A stretch of 64,000 bases of DNA from Streptomyces sp. Edi4 (GCF_040253615.1 NZ_JBEJGY010000004.1:434001-498000), one strand, 5' to 3'. Shown: positions 35,659-44,851, numbered from the stretch's first letter. Numbers and translations are program-made. The notes: generated by a model not told the origin, from the sequence alone.

Positions 35659-36843
35659 TCAGGGGGTGAAGAGCACCTTGACGGCGCCGTCCCGCTTCTT
35701 CTGGAACATCTCGTACGCGTCGGGCGCCTGCTCCAGGGTCAGGCGGTGGGTGGCGAACTCGTCCACCCCGAGGGGGTCGCCGTCGGTGAGGAGCGGGAGG
35801 ATGTCGTCGACCCAGCGCCGCACGTTGGCCTGGCCCATGCGCAGTTGGAGCTGCTTGTCGAACATGGTCAGGAGCGGCATCGGGTCGGCGGCGCCGCCGT
35901 AGACGCCGGAGACGGAGATGGTGCCTCCCCTGCGGACGAGGTCGATCGCCGTGTACAGCGCGGAGAGCCGGTCGATCCCGGCCTTCTTCATCATGGCGGA
36001 GGCGAGAGCGTCGGGCAGGAACGTCGTGAGGCCCTGGGCGGCGGCCGCGACGCGGTTGCCGTGTGCCTCCATGCCCACCGCGTCGATGACGGCGTCCGGG
36101 CCCCGGCCGCCGGTGAGTTCGCGTACGGCGTCGGTGAGACCGTCGCCGCACTCCCGCAGGTCGAGGGTGTGGACGCCGCGGCGCCGGGCCCGCTCGAGGC
36201 GCTCGGGGACGAGGTCGATCCCGATGACGGTCCCGGCGCCCCGGTGCGCGGCGATGCGGGCGCTCATGTCTCCGATCGGGCCGAGACCGAGGACGGCGAC
36301 GCTGCCGCCCGGCGGGACGGCGGCGTACTCGACCGCCTGCCATGCCGTGGGCAGGACGTCGGACAGGTAGACGAAGCGCTCGTCCAAGGGGCCTTCGGGC
36401 ACCTTGATGGGCAGCTTGTTGCCGAAGGGGACGCGCAGGTACTGGGCCTGGCCGCCCGGCACCTGGCCGTAGAGCTTGGTGTAGCCGAACAGCGAGGCGC
36501 CCGTGCCGTGCTCGCGCACCTGGGTGGTCTCGCACTGCGAGTGCAGGCCGTGGCCGCACATGTAGCACGTCCCGCACGAGACGTTGAAGGGGATGACCAC
36601 CCGGTCGCCCGGCTTGAGGGCGGTGACCTCGGGGCCCACCTCTTCGACGATGCCCATGGGTTCGTGCCCGAGGATGTCTCCGGGATCGAGGAAGGGCCCG
36701 AGGACCTCATAGAGGTGCAGGTCCGAGCCGCACAGGCCGGTGGTGGTCACCTTGATGACGATGTCGTCGTCGTCCTGGATGGTGGGATCGGGCACGGTGT
36801 CCACGCGTACGTCGCGCTTGCCGTGCCAGGTGAGTGCCCTCAT
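35659..36843 (-). CDS. Zinc-dependent alcohol dehydrogenase (MDR, formaldehyde dehydrogenase-like)
   Basis: 394 residues. GroES-like domain with catalytic zinc ligands CGSDLH (Cys38) and GHEPMG (His/Glu near 60), the structural zinc Cys set in VSCGTCYMCGHGLHSQC (about 88-104), then a Rossmann domain with VLGLGPIGDMSA. Layout matches glutathione-independent formaldehyde dehydrogenase/threonine dehydrogenase-like MDRs that use NAD. ATG 36843 has AGGAGG six bases upstream. It lies between the catalase and a glycosyltransferase cluster, all on the minus strand, but is separated from both by over 150 bases. Confidence 0.88.
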   Translation of the reverse strand: MRALTWHGKRDVRVDTVPDPTIQDDDDIVIKVTTTGLCGSDLHLYEVLGPFLDPGDILGHEPMGIVEEVGPEVTALKPGDRVVIPFNVSCGTCYMCGHGLHSQCETTQVREHGTGASLFGYTKLYGQVPGGQAQYLRVPFGNKLPIKVPEGPLDERFVYLSDVLPTAWQAVEYAAVPPGGSVAVLGLGPIGDMSARIAAHRGAGTVIGIDLVPERLERARRRGVHTLDLRECGDGLTDAVRELTGGRGPDAVIDAVGMEAHGNRVAAAAQGLTTFLPDALASAMMKKAGIDRLSALYTAIDLVRRGGTISVSGVYGGAADPMPLLTMFDKQLQLRMGQANVRRWVDDILPLLTDGDPLGVDEFATHRLTLEQAPDAYEMFQKKRDGAVKVLFTP

Positions 36844-36916
36844 GACGCCTCCTGGGGATGAATGGCCTCAGCTGATGAGCTGATGGGTGCGGTGCGTTCG
36901 GGATCTTTCACTTGAC

Positions 36917-36962
36917 CGCGTGCCCTCGCCCGGGTCCGCGAACCGGGCCGGCCGGGCACGCG
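36917..36962 (-). terminator. Hairpin downstream of the glycosyltransferase operon
   Basis: Arms CGCGTGCCC (36917-36925) and GGGCACGCG (36954-36962) flank an inner CCCGG/CCGGG pairing. On the minus strand it begins about 35 bases after the stop of the last glycosyltransferase gene and precedes the promoter region of the alcohol dehydrogenase gene. No clear T-run. Confidence 0.5.
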
Positions 36963-36996
36963 CCCGGCGTTCCGACAGGGGCGAGGAGCCGCCCGC

Positions 36997-37812
36997 TCAT
37001 CGCTTGCGCCAGGTGTCGGCGCCGGGGTCGTACACGACCAGGCCCAGCTCCTGGAACGCGCGGAGCCATCCGGCCATGGGCCAGGTGCCCCAACGGCGTT
37101 GGTGGAGCGCCCCGTTGCGCAGGATGTCGTCCAGGTGCTGCACGGGCGGCTCGTGTGTCGGGTGGTGCTGGTGGTAGGCGGGGGCGCCGCCGACCCACCA
37201 CAGGTCCACGCCGCGCCGGGCCGCCAGGGCCGCGAAGTCGGTGTCCTCGCCGCCGTAACCGGTGTACGCCTCGCAGAACCCGCCGACGCGCCGCCAGGTG
37301 CGGGCGGTGAGGGCGAAGGAGAGGGACCAGAACAGACGCGGGTCTCCCCCGCGCAGGATCTCGCCCTCGGCGGGCGCGGGGCGGGCCGGGTGCGGCGGCG
37401 CGAGAGCGGCGAGCTCTTCGAGGTCGTAACCCCCGGGCGGCGGGGGCGGCAGATAGGCGACCGTGCCGCACAGCAGCGCCCCGTCCTGTGCCGCGCGGGC
37501 GTATCCGGCCACGAGTGCGGGACCCGGTACGCAGTCCACGTCGAGGAAGACCAGGAGGTCGGCGCCGCCTTCGAGGGCGCGCTCCGCCCCCGCGTTGCGG
37601 GCGGCGGCGAGCGGCAGGCGGCCTTCGGCGAGCGGCACGGTGAGCACGTCCGCTTCGGGTTCACTGCCCGCGGTGAGGGGGCCGATGGCGGGGTCGTCCA
37701 TGGAGACGATCACGTACTGGTCGGGGACGCGTGTGCCCCGGGCGAGCCCGTCCTGCTGGAGCCGCAGATGGGAGTGCCGGCCGGCGGCGAGGGTGATCAC
37801 CGCGGTACGCAT
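36997..37812 (-). CDS. Family 2 glycosyltransferase with galactosyltransferase-like C-terminus
   Basis: 271 residues. GT-A features: AVITLAAGRHSHL at the start, LVFLDVDCVPGP (DXD metal site) near residue 88, and YTGYGGEDTDFA near 200, the C-terminal motif of glyco_transf_7C/beta-1,4-galactosyltransferase-like proteins that holds the catalytic Glu-Asp. The end of the protein (HQHHPTHEPP) is metal-binding-like. Last gene of a coupled four-glycosyltransferase operon; its ATG at 37812 lies 16 bases inside the previous gene. Donor sugar and acceptor unknown. Confidence 0.85.
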   Translation of the reverse strand: MRTAVITLAAGRHSHLRLQQDGLARGTRVPDQYVIVSMDDPAIGPLTAGSEPEADVLTVPLAEGRLPLAAARNAGAERALEGGADLLVFLDVDCVPGPALVAGYARAAQDGALLCGTVAYLPPPPPGGYDLEELAALAPPHPARPAPAEGEILRGGDPRLFWSLSFALTARTWRRVGGFCEAYTGYGGEDTDFAALAARRGVDLWWVGGAPAYHQHHPTHEPPVQHLDDILRNGALHQRRWGTWPMAGWLRAFQELGLVVYDPGADTWRKR

Positions 37813-38816
37813 GCGGGCCGCCTCGGGGTCCGTCCGGCCAGATCCGTCAGGAGGCGCGCCGCTCGCGCCGCCCCGTCGCCCGGCGACCAGCGCTCCCAGT
37901 GCCCGGGCCGGGCGACCGTCTCGGCGAGCAGGGCGGGCCACTCCTCGGCGGCGGGCCACGCGTCCCGCACGGTGGCCAGGCCCGCCGCCCGCAACGCCCG
38001 GGCGGTGGCGTGCTGTTCGGCGTGCGGCCGGTGCTGGGGGATGACGACGGTGGGCACACGGGCGGCGGCGCATTCCGCGATGGCGTTCTGGCCGGCGTGG
38101 GTGACCACGACGTCCGCCCGGCACAGCAGGGGCCAGGGGTCCTCGACCCAGGGCGTGCCGGGAGCGCCGAGTACGGTCCAGGACCAGCCGGGGGTGGCGA
38201 GCGCCGCCTCGCGCAGTCGCGCCGGCGTGACGTCGGCGCCTCCGGCCCCGAGCATCACGACCACCTCGGGGCGGGCCCCGGGCCGCTCGCCGTCGCTCTC
38301 GGGGCGCGGCCGCCCGTCGTAGCGCGAAATGCTTCCGGTGTGCTCGGTCTTGGCGTGCCAGTGCGCGGGCCAGTCCGGCTCGGGCAGGTCGGGAGGCCAG
38401 GGCGCGAGGAGGGCGTCGGCGAGGTCGTAGCCGAGGCGGTGTGCCGCGTCCAGGCGGTCGCCCCGCATGGCCGCGACGACGACGGGGACCCCCATGAGCC
38501 GCGCCAGGGTCGCGGCCTCCACCGATACGTCGCTGACGAACAGGGCGGGGTTCTCCGCTCTGATCCACTCGGCGATGATCCCCATGCGTTCGCGGTGTCC
38601 CGGGTGGCGCAGCGGCACCCAGTGCAGCCGGCCACGGGCGGTGGGGTCGACGGGGTCGTCGGTGGTGTCGGGCGGCAGAGCGATCCAGGGGCCGCGCCAC
38701 GTGCTCGGCCGTGGCAGCGAGGACAGGACGGTGACGGGCTGTTCCACGTGGGCCACCACGCACCGCGCGCGATGCAGATGGCCCCGGCCCTGATGATGGA
38801 CGTAGTAGCCGATCAC
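37797..38816 (-). CDS. MGT/MurG-like (GT-B) glycosyltransferase
   Basis: 339 residues from GTG 38816. N-terminal IGYYVHHQGRGHLHRA is the acceptor-side glycine/histidine loop of GT28/GT1-type enzymes; the C-terminal half has DVVVTHAGQNAIAECAAARVP and VIPQHRPHAEQ, the nucleotide-sugar loop. The start codon overlaps the upstream stop as GTGA, but only in the reading frame restored after the frameshift in that gene. Likely uses a UDP- or dTDP-sugar. Third gene of the operon. Confidence 0.82.
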   Translation of the reverse strand: MIGYYVHHQGRGHLHRARCVVAHVEQPVTVLSSLPRPSTWRGPWIALPPDTTDDPVDPTARGRLHWVPLRHPGHRERMGIIAEWIRAENPALFVSDVSVEAATLARLMGVPVVVAAMRGDRLDAAHRLGYDLADALLAPWPPDLPEPDWPAHWHAKTEHTGSISRYDGRPRPESDGERPGARPEVVVMLGAGGADVTPARLREAALATPGWSWTVLGAPGTPWVEDPWPLLCRADVVVTHAGQNAIAECAAARVPTVVIPQHRPHAEQHATARALRAAGLATVRDAWPAAEEWPALLAETVARPGHWERWSPGDGAARAARLLTDLAGRTPRRPACVPR

Positions 38817-39879
38817 CGCGTCACCCTCTCGTACAGACGGGTGTAGGCGTCGGCGGTGTGCTCCAGGGAGCAGAACAGCTCCGCCCTGCGGCGGGCGGCC
38901 GCGCGGTCCAGCCGCATGGCCCGGGGGATGAGCGCGGCGAGCGCCGCGATGTCGCCGGGGGAGCCAGCAGACCGCACCGCGGGGTGAGGATTTCCGCCAG
39001 GGCGCCGCGGTCGAAGCCGCAGACGGGTGTGCCACAGGCCAGCGCCTCGGCGACCACGAGACCGTACGGCTCGTCCCAGCCCGGCGTCACCAGGGCGGCC
39101 GCCGACGTGCCGAGGAGTTCGGCCAGTTCCTTGCGGTCGAGGTGGCCGACGTAGCTGACGCCGTCCTCCAGCAGGGGCTCGACCTCTTCCTCGAAGTACC
39201 GCTCGTCCGAGACGGGGCCCGCCAGCCGCAGCGGCACTCCCGCCGCGCGCGCCGCCCTGATGGCCAGATGCGGCCCCTTCTCGGGCACCATCCGCCCGGA
39301 CCACACCAGATCGGGGCCGCCGGGGCCCGGCCGCCAGAAGTCGGTGTCGATGCCGTTCCGCACGACCAGGGCGTCGGGCACCATGGGATGCCAGGCCGAC
39401 GCGGTGCACTGGCTGACGGCGGTGAAGACGACCGGGCAGGTGTCGCGGCTCTGGATGGCCGACTCGAGCCACGGGGTCGGTGGCGTGTGCAGGGTGGTGA
39501 TCACCGGGACCCGCAGGGCCGACGCCATCGCCACGGGCAGGTAGTGCAGGCTGTTGTTGTGCACCACGTCGAAGCGGTGCTCGCCGTCACGGGCCAGATC
39601 CAGCATCAGCCCCAGATAGGCGTGGTGCTCCTCCATCCACGCGGTGCTCGGCATGCTGGCGTCAGCGCGGGCCGCCGAACTCAGCACCACCTGGCGCACC
39701 GGCAGCTCACGTGCTTCGAGCGCGGGGTCGGAGCCGGGCGCGGCGAAGAGTTCCACCCGGTGTCCGCGCCTGGTCAGGGCGTGTGCGAGCCCCCAGGTGT
39801 GGGCTTCGAGTCCGCCGGCGAACGGCTCACTGATCGGATGGCGCGCGGACGCGATCAGTGCCACCCGCAGCGCGCTCAT
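38813..39879 (-). CDS. GT4-family glycosyltransferase with an apparent 1-base frameshift
   Basis: About 350 residues of a GT-B enzyme: GGLEAHTWGLAHAL near 21 (acceptor loop), VRNGIDTDFW, WSGRMVPEKGPHLAI and PYGLVVAEALACGTPV (donor-binding E-x7-E region). The open frame then changes near the G5 run at 38957-38961: the annotated frame ends in meaningless Pro/Arg/Ser sequence at 38821, whereas the -1 neighbour frame continues with a normal GT4 tail (GDIAALAALIPRAMRLD..., ending YERVTR) to the stop at 38813. That stop overlaps the next gene's GTG as GTGA. One missing C is the simplest explanation; error or true mutation cannot be told. Confidence 0.8.
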
Positions 39880-40961
39880 CGCAGCACGCGGGTGTAGAGG
39901 GCCCGGTGCGCGGCGGCGAGTTCGGCGCGCTCCCGGGTCCGGTGCTGCTCGGTGGCCCGGGGCGCGGGCCGCTCCTCATAGGCGCGCAGGACGGCCTTGC
40001 GCAGCGACTCCTCGTCCAGGCCGCCCTCCTGGGTGTGCCCGTACGTCAGACAGGGACGTTGCTGGGCGTAGAACCCGCAGTCCGGGGCCGCGACCGCGGT
40101 GCCCAGGTCGTGGCAGGCCTCGAGCCATCCGGAGTGGGTGCCGAACCGGTAGGGCAGCACGGACAGGTCGAGGGATTCCAGATAGTCCCAGAGCTGTTCG
40201 TCGTCGAAGTAGTCGTGGATGGTGAGGGTGAGCCGCCCGTGATGCGCCAACTCCCTGAGCTCTTCCACGAGTTGAGGTGCGTAGGCGGGCGCTTCGGGGT
40301 CCGTCACATCGCGGTGGATGTTCACCTGGAACTCCGCGTCGGGCAGCTCGGCCACCGTGTCGGCGAGTACGCGTACGACGGGCAGCACGGCCATGTTGGG
40401 CCGCAGGCTCTTGGCGTGCACCCCCACCCGGAACTGGTCGTGGACCGGCCGGGGGCGGGCCAGGAGCGGCAGCTCCACCACATGGGGGTGCGGCAGGACG
40501 GTCGCCGTCCGGTTCCAGCGGCCGGCGATGGTCTCGGCGGCGCCGGGGGTGAGCGTGATGAGGTGGTCGGCGGCCGGGATGATGACGTCGAGGGCCGCGT
40601 CGTGGGTCGCGGGGTCGAGCTGGTGGGGGTTGCGCAGGTCGTGCACCGTGTACACCAGCGGTTTTCGGTGCCTTTCGAGGGTGTCCACGAGGGCGGACAG
40701 CTGGGCGGGGCTCTGCGCGTCGAACCCGAAGTGCAGATGGAAGACGTCGAAGTCCTCGTGGTGGGCGCTCACCCAGTCGGGGTCGAGCATGACCGGTGGC
40801 CACCACCGCTGTGACGTGCTGGGCGCGCCATTGGGCCGGGGATCGGTCAGCCGCCTGACCCCGTCGGTCTCCGGCGCGGAGCAGTGCCGCACGTACACAT
40901 GACCCGCGGGCACCGAGGCGACCCTGATCTCGTCCTGACGATCCAGCGATGGCGCTTCCAC
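39876..40961 (-). CDS. GT4-like glycosyltransferase
   Basis: 361 residues from the GTG at 40961, preceded by AAGGAG at good distance; the GTG at 40976 has no such site. The GT-B fold shows as FDVFHLHFGF near 70, PLVYTVHDLRNPH near 100, 'VLPHPHVVE' and 'LSVLPYRFGTHSGWLEACHDLGTAV' (C-terminal donor region). It is the first gene of four coupled glycosyltransferase genes and its stop overlaps the next ATG (ATGA). Homologues I recall are uncharacterised Streptomyces proteins. Substrates unknown. Confidence 0.8.
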   Translation of the reverse strand: MEAPSLDRQDEIRVASVPAGHVYVRHCSAPETDGVRRLTDPRPNGAPSTSQRWWPPVMLDPDWVSAHHEDFDVFHLHFGFDAQSPAQLSALVDTLERHRKPLVYTVHDLRNPHQLDPATHDAALDVIIPAADHLITLTPGAAETIAGRWNRTATVLPHPHVVELPLLARPRPVHDQFRVGVHAKSLRPNMAVLPVVRVLADTVAELPDAEFQVNIHRDVTDPEAPAYAPQLVEELRELAHHGRLTLTIHDYFDDEQLWDYLESLDLSVLPYRFGTHSGWLEACHDLGTAVAAPDCGFYAQQRPCLTYGHTQEGGLDEESLRKAVLRAYEERPAPRATEQHRTRERAELAAAHRALYTRVLR

Positions 40962-41316
40962 GATGAACTCCTTCACTGCGCGACGGCCGACCCCCGCCGA
41001 TCACAGTCTGGGGAAGCCCGCGAGGCCGCGCACGCCGGGCGACGGCGCCGAGGGAGTGGGTTCGCGCTGCGTACGGGGGGTGAGCGTGAATATGCCGGGG
41101 TCGGCCGGGTGGGTGAGGCCGGACGGCCCGCACGGGGCACCGCCGCGGCACGGGCGGGATGCGGGGCGCCCCCGGTACGCGCACGATGGGGTTTGTGGGG
41201 CGACGAGGGGGTACGTCGTAGCCCTGCGGGCCCGGTCACGGCAGCGGCCCACCCGGCGCCGCTCCCGTCCGGCCCCCCGTCGACGGCACGGTCACGTCCC
41301 AAGGAGGACCCCTGCC
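40962..41316. other. Divergent intergenic region between GT operon and SRPBCC gene
   Basis: About 355 bases that must hold promoters for both directions. The clearest signal is AAGGAGG at 41300-41306 before the SRPBCC start. I found no convincing -10/-35 pair or operator palindrome. Confidence 0.35.
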
Positions 41317-41769
41317 ATGGCCATCCGCCATCAGTTGATCCGGCGCTCCCCCGAAGCGGTGTGGGCGGTGCTCGCCGACCCCGATCGTTACGGTGACTGG
41401 GTGGTGGGGCCCGACAAGTCCTCCCCCCTCGACCACACCTGGCCCGCGACCGGTTCCCGGCTGCGGTTCACCCTGCGGCTCGGCCCCTGGTCGGGCGAGG
41501 GCACGACAATCGTCCGGCGCAGTGAGGCGTGCGAGGAGCTGGAACTGGAGGCGAGCTTCAAGGCGCTGGGCAGCGCGCGGATCTACCTCCAGCTCAGGCC
41601 CTGGGGCACGGACACGCTGGTGATCTGCGACGAGCATCCGCTGCGAGGCATGGGCGGCACGCTGCACAACCCGGTGACCGAGGTGCTGCTCCAGCTGCGG
41701 CACCGCGGGATGCTGGCCCGCCTGGCCAAGGTCGTCGAGCGGGACCGCGCGGAGCTCCAGCATGCCTGA
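41317..41769 (+). CDS. SRPBCC-family (polyketide cyclase/dehydrase-like) protein
   Basis: 150 residues with the START/Bet v1-type pattern: an opening strand RHQLIRRSPEAVWAVLADPDRY, a W-containing turn, alternating beta strands and a C-terminal helix (LAKVVERDRAEL). Such proteins bind hydrophobic ligands. It overlaps the following FAD-oxidoreductase gene by 8 bases, so the two are coupled and may act on the same lipid-like molecule. AAGGAGG precedes ATG 41317. Confidence 0.82.
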   Translation: MAIRHQLIRRSPEAVWAVLADPDRYGDWVVGPDKSSPLDHTWPATGSRLRFTLRLGPWSGEGTTIVRRSEACEELELEASFKALGSARIYLQLRPWGTDTLVICDEHPLRGMGGTLHNPVTEVLLQLRHRGMLARLAKVVERDRAELQHA

Positions 41770-43351
41770 CGCGGTGGTGATCGGCGCTGGCCCCAACGGG
41801 CTGGTCGCCGCGAACCTGCTGGCCGACGCGGGCTGGAGCGTGGAGGTGCTGGAGGCCCAGGACGAGCCGGGCGGCGCGGTGCGCAGCGACCGGGGCGTCC
41901 ACCCCGACTACGTCTCGGACCTGTTCAGCGCCTTCTATCCGCTGGCGGTCGCCTCCCCCGTCCTCGCCCGGCTCGACCTCGCGGCGGAAGGCCTGCGCTG
42001 GAGTCATGCCCCGCGCGTCCTCGCCCATCCCCTGCCCGACGGCAGGAGCGCGGTGCTGGAGCGTCACGTACAGGACACGGCAGCCGGGTTGGCCGGATTC
42101 GGTCCCCGGGACGGCGAGTCCTGGCAGGCCATGTACGACATGTGGTGCCGGGTGGGACCCGATGTGGTGGGAGCCCTGTTCGCGCCCTTCCCGCCGGTCC
42201 GCGCCGGGTTGCGCCTGGCGGCCAAGCTCCGCGCGCCGGGCGGTCTGCGGCTGGCCCGTAGCCTGGCCCTTCCCGTACGGCGCCTGGGCGAGGAGGAGTT
42301 CGCGGGGGACGGGGGCCGACTGCTTCTGGCTGGCTGCGCCCTGCACGCCGACCTGGCCCCCGAGTCGGCGGTCAGCGGCGGCTTCGGCTGGCTGATGTCG
42401 ATGCTGGGGCAGAGCCATGGTTTCCCCGTGCCGGTCGGCGGCGCCAAGGCCCTGACGTCGGCGCTGGTGAGCCGCCTGGAGAAACGCGGGGTCGCGGTGC
42501 GGTGCGGGCAGCGCGTCGCGTCCGTCGTCGTACGGGGCGGCGCCGCGGTCGGTGTCACCACCGAAGGGGGTGAGACGGTCCGGGCCCGGCGGGCCGTCCT
42601 CGCCAACGTGTCGGCGCCCGCCCTGTACCGGGACCTCGTGGGCGAGGAGCACCTGCCGTCCCGTCTCGTGCGCGATCTGGCGCGTTTCCAGTGGGACTTC
42701 GCGACGTTCAAGGTCGACTGGGCGCTCGCGGGTCCCGTGCCGTGGACGGCACCGGGCGCGCATGGGGCGGGCACGGTCCATCTCGCCGACGGCGTGGACG
42801 GCCTGACCCGGTTCGCCGCCCAGATCGCGACGGCACAGGTGCCGAGTGAACCGTTCGTCCTGTTCGGCCAGATGACCACCGCCGACCCCAGCCGCTCCCC
42901 CGAGGGTACGGAGTCGGCGTGGGCCTATACGCATGTGCCGCAGGACATCACCGCCGACGCGGGGCCCGACGCCATCACCGGCCGGTGGGACGAGCGGGAG
43001 CAGCAGGCCATGGCCGACCGCGTCGAGGAACAGGTGGAGCGGTACGCGCCGGGCTTTCGGGCGCTCATCCGAGCCCGTCGCGTCCTGGCCCCCACGACAC
43101 TCCAGGCCATGAACGAGAACCTGCACCTGGGCGCCATCAACAACGGAACCACCGCCCTGCACCAGCAGGCGATCTTCCGGCCCGTGCCCGGGACCGGGCG
43201 GCCGGAGACCCCGGTCAGGAACCTCTATCTCGCCTCGGCCGCCGCCCATCCGGGCGGCGGCGTCCACGGCGCCCCGGGCGCGAACGCCGCCCGCGCCGCG
43301 CTGCGCAGGCACGGACTCCACTCCCTGCTCCACCGCGCCCAGCGCGTGTGA
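41762..43351 (+). CDS. FAD-dependent oxidoreductase, phytoene desaturase (CrtI)-like
   Basis: 529 residues. Dinucleotide-binding motif AVVIGAGPNGLVAANLLA at residues 4-21 with a downstream EVLEAQDEPGG FAD ribose contact, and a C-terminal HPGGGVHGAPG flavin motif near 495. This is the CrtI/NAD(P)-FAD amine-oxidase-like fold of desaturases and isomerases acting on isoprenoids or other lipids. No carotenoid synthase genes are adjacent, so carotenoid desaturation is doubtful. Coupled to the SRPBCC gene and divergent from the glycosyltransferase operon. Confidence 0.85.
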   Translation: MPDAVVIGAGPNGLVAANLLADAGWSVEVLEAQDEPGGAVRSDRGVHPDYVSDLFSAFYPLAVASPVLARLDLAAEGLRWSHAPRVLAHPLPDGRSAVLERHVQDTAAGLAGFGPRDGESWQAMYDMWCRVGPDVVGALFAPFPPVRAGLRLAAKLRAPGGLRLARSLALPVRRLGEEEFAGDGGRLLLAGCALHADLAPESAVSGGFGWLMSMLGQSHGFPVPVGGAKALTSALVSRLEKRGVAVRCGQRVASVVVRGGAAVGVTTEGGETVRARRAVLANVSAPALYRDLVGEEHLPSRLVRDLARFQWDFATFKVDWALAGPVPWTAPGAHGAGTVHLADGVDGLTRFAAQIATAQVPSEPFVLFGQMTTADPSRSPEGTESAWAYTHVPQDITADAGPDAITGRWDEREQQAMADRVEEQVERYAPGFRALIRARRVLAPTTLQAMNENLHLGAINNGTTALHQQAIFRPVPGTGRPETPVRNLYLASAAAHPGGGVHGAPGANAARAALRRHGLHSLLHRAQRV

Positions 43352-43491
43352 CGCCGTGGCACGGGGCGGAACGCGGTGCTCTATATGGCGGTTCGGGCCG
43401 TTGCCGGGCACCATGACCGGTCCGGTCCTGATATGAGTAGACCGTTGGGGCGGATGCCGACCTCGAATCTGCTAATAGAACCGGACATCCC

Positions 43492-43683
43492 GTGGACGAT
43501 AGCCATTCCAGCGACCAGTGGCCGAGCATCGCCACCCTCGTCGAAGCGATGGAGGGCGGGCCGGATCCCGGCGCGGCCGAACTGCTCGAACGGTTCGCCC
43601 GTGAGGCCGACCGTGCCGCCGTCTTCGCCCTCAGAGACGCCTTGATGGCCCGGGCCCAGCGCGCGGGCAAGCAGGACCCGTAG
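43492..43683 (+). CDS. Small helical hypothetical protein
   Basis: 63 residues from GTG 43492: an acidic/Ser start and two Ala/Arg/Glu-rich helices (IATLVEAMEGG; AAELLERFAREADRAAVFAL). No signal peptide or membrane segment. I do not know the family. Codon usage fits a real gene. No good ribosome binding site is seen, so it is uncertain. Confidence 0.4.
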   Translation: MDDSHSSDQWPSIATLVEAMEGGPDPGAAELLERFAREADRAAVFALRDALMARAQRAGKQDP

Positions 43684-43742
43684 GGCGTCGCGCGGTCACG
43701 CGCGGCTTTGCGCGGGGCGGGCGTCCAGGACATGACACTTCC

Positions 43743-44396
43743 TCAGGCGCCGGTGCTCCCGGGCCGGTAGACGCCCTCCGCCAACGTGGCGTGCTTCTTC
43801 CAGCCCAGCGTCTCGTACAGCGCGCGCCCGCTGTCGGTCGCGCCGAGCACACCCAGCACCGCGCCGCCGTCCAGGGCACGGTTGGCCAGGGCGCGCATCA
43901 CCACCTTGCCGAGCCCCTTGCGCCGGTGGGCGTCTTCGGTGCGTACGCGGTCGACGACGACGCTCTTCCCGAGGACGGCCATCTGCCCCTTGGCCGCCCG
44001 TTCGCCCGAGGCGGCGTGCAGGACGTTCACATGGACCACCGCCCCGGCCTGCTCGACCCGCACGGCGTACCCCTCGGGAACGTCCAGTCGTGCGGCCAGC
44101 AGGTCCACGGCCATGAGGTGGCCCGTGTCCTGCCAGGCCACCACCCAGCCGTCGGGGAGCCACGGCTCCAGGTCCTCCGGCTCGATGGGCGTCTTCAACC
44201 AGGTGCGCGGCTGCGTGACGCGGGCCGTGGCCGCGCGGACCAACTCCTCTTCGGCCCGGGGCAGTACATGGCGTCCCATCTCGTGCGGGTCGTCCGCGAC
44301 CTGGATGTGGACGCCCCAGGGCCACTCGACGGGTGCGGGCGTCCGCCGTGAGACGGCCCAGCCGTCGGCCCAGGTCCTGACCATGTCCTCCACCAT
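43743..44396 (-). CDS. GNAT-family N-acetyltransferase
   Basis: 217 residues from ATG 44396, which follows a G6 run. The acetyl-CoA-binding motif is RTEDAHRRKGLGKVVMRALA (about 157-176), followed by LGVLGATDSGRALYETLGW, the motif B region of GNAT enzymes. The N-terminal 90 residues are not obviously a second domain. It may acetylate an amine, a peptide N-terminus or an antibiotic; no context tells which. Confidence 0.82.
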   Translation of the reverse strand: MVEDMVRTWADGWAVSRRTPAPVEWPWGVHIQVADDPHEMGRHVLPRAEEELVRAATARVTQPRTWLKTPIEPEDLEPWLPDGWVVAWQDTGHLMAVDLLAARLDVPEGYAVRVEQAGAVVHVNVLHAASGERAAKGQMAVLGKSVVVDRVRTEDAHRRKGLGKVVMRALANRALDGGAVLGVLGATDSGRALYETLGWKKHATLAEGVYRPGSTGA

Positions 44397-44619
44397 TGAG
44401 ACCCCCCATGACGAGTGGCCGCCGAAGCGGCCGGCAAAGAGTGCGGGTAATAGCTGAAAAGGCCGAGTGCATATTACGACAGCACCTTTCCGGCCACCAG
44501 GCATGCCGCTCGCCATGGGCGTGATCGCGCCATCCAGTCGTCCACCCCGGACACTTCGGGAGGGCGGCCGCCATCGCGCGCGCGGGTGACGCGCCCCAGC
44601 GCGATCCGCGAATGGCCGG

Positions 44620-44820
44620 CTACGCCTTTTTTCCGCCCGGTCCCGCGGGGCGGGCCGGGCGGGGCCGGCCCTCGATGTCCGCCCGGGCCTGTTTCACCCG
44701 CTCCTTGACCTCGTCGGCGTCGCCCGCGGACCTCATGGACTCACCGCCCGGGACGCCGACCGGAACACCCTTGCCCTCGCCCTTCCCCTTGCCCCGGCCC
44801 TTCTTGCTGCTGTCCGCCAT
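44620..44820 (-). CDS. Small basic Gly/Lys-rich protein
   Basis: 66 residues beginning MADSSKKGRGKGKGEGKG, with an acidic middle (DADEVKERVKQARADIEG) and a Pro/Gly/Lys end. Disordered and highly charged; could be nucleic-acid binding. ATG 44820 has AAGGAG at proper spacing. It lies 31 bases after the stop of the upstream sigma factor gene in the same direction, so it may share its transcript. Confidence 0.5.
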   Translation of the reverse strand: MADSSKKGRGKGKGEGKGVPVGVPGGESMRSAGDADEVKERVKQARADIEGRPRPARPAGPGGKKA

Positions 44821-44851
44821 GGTGACTCCTTGTGTGACGACGTGTCAGATC

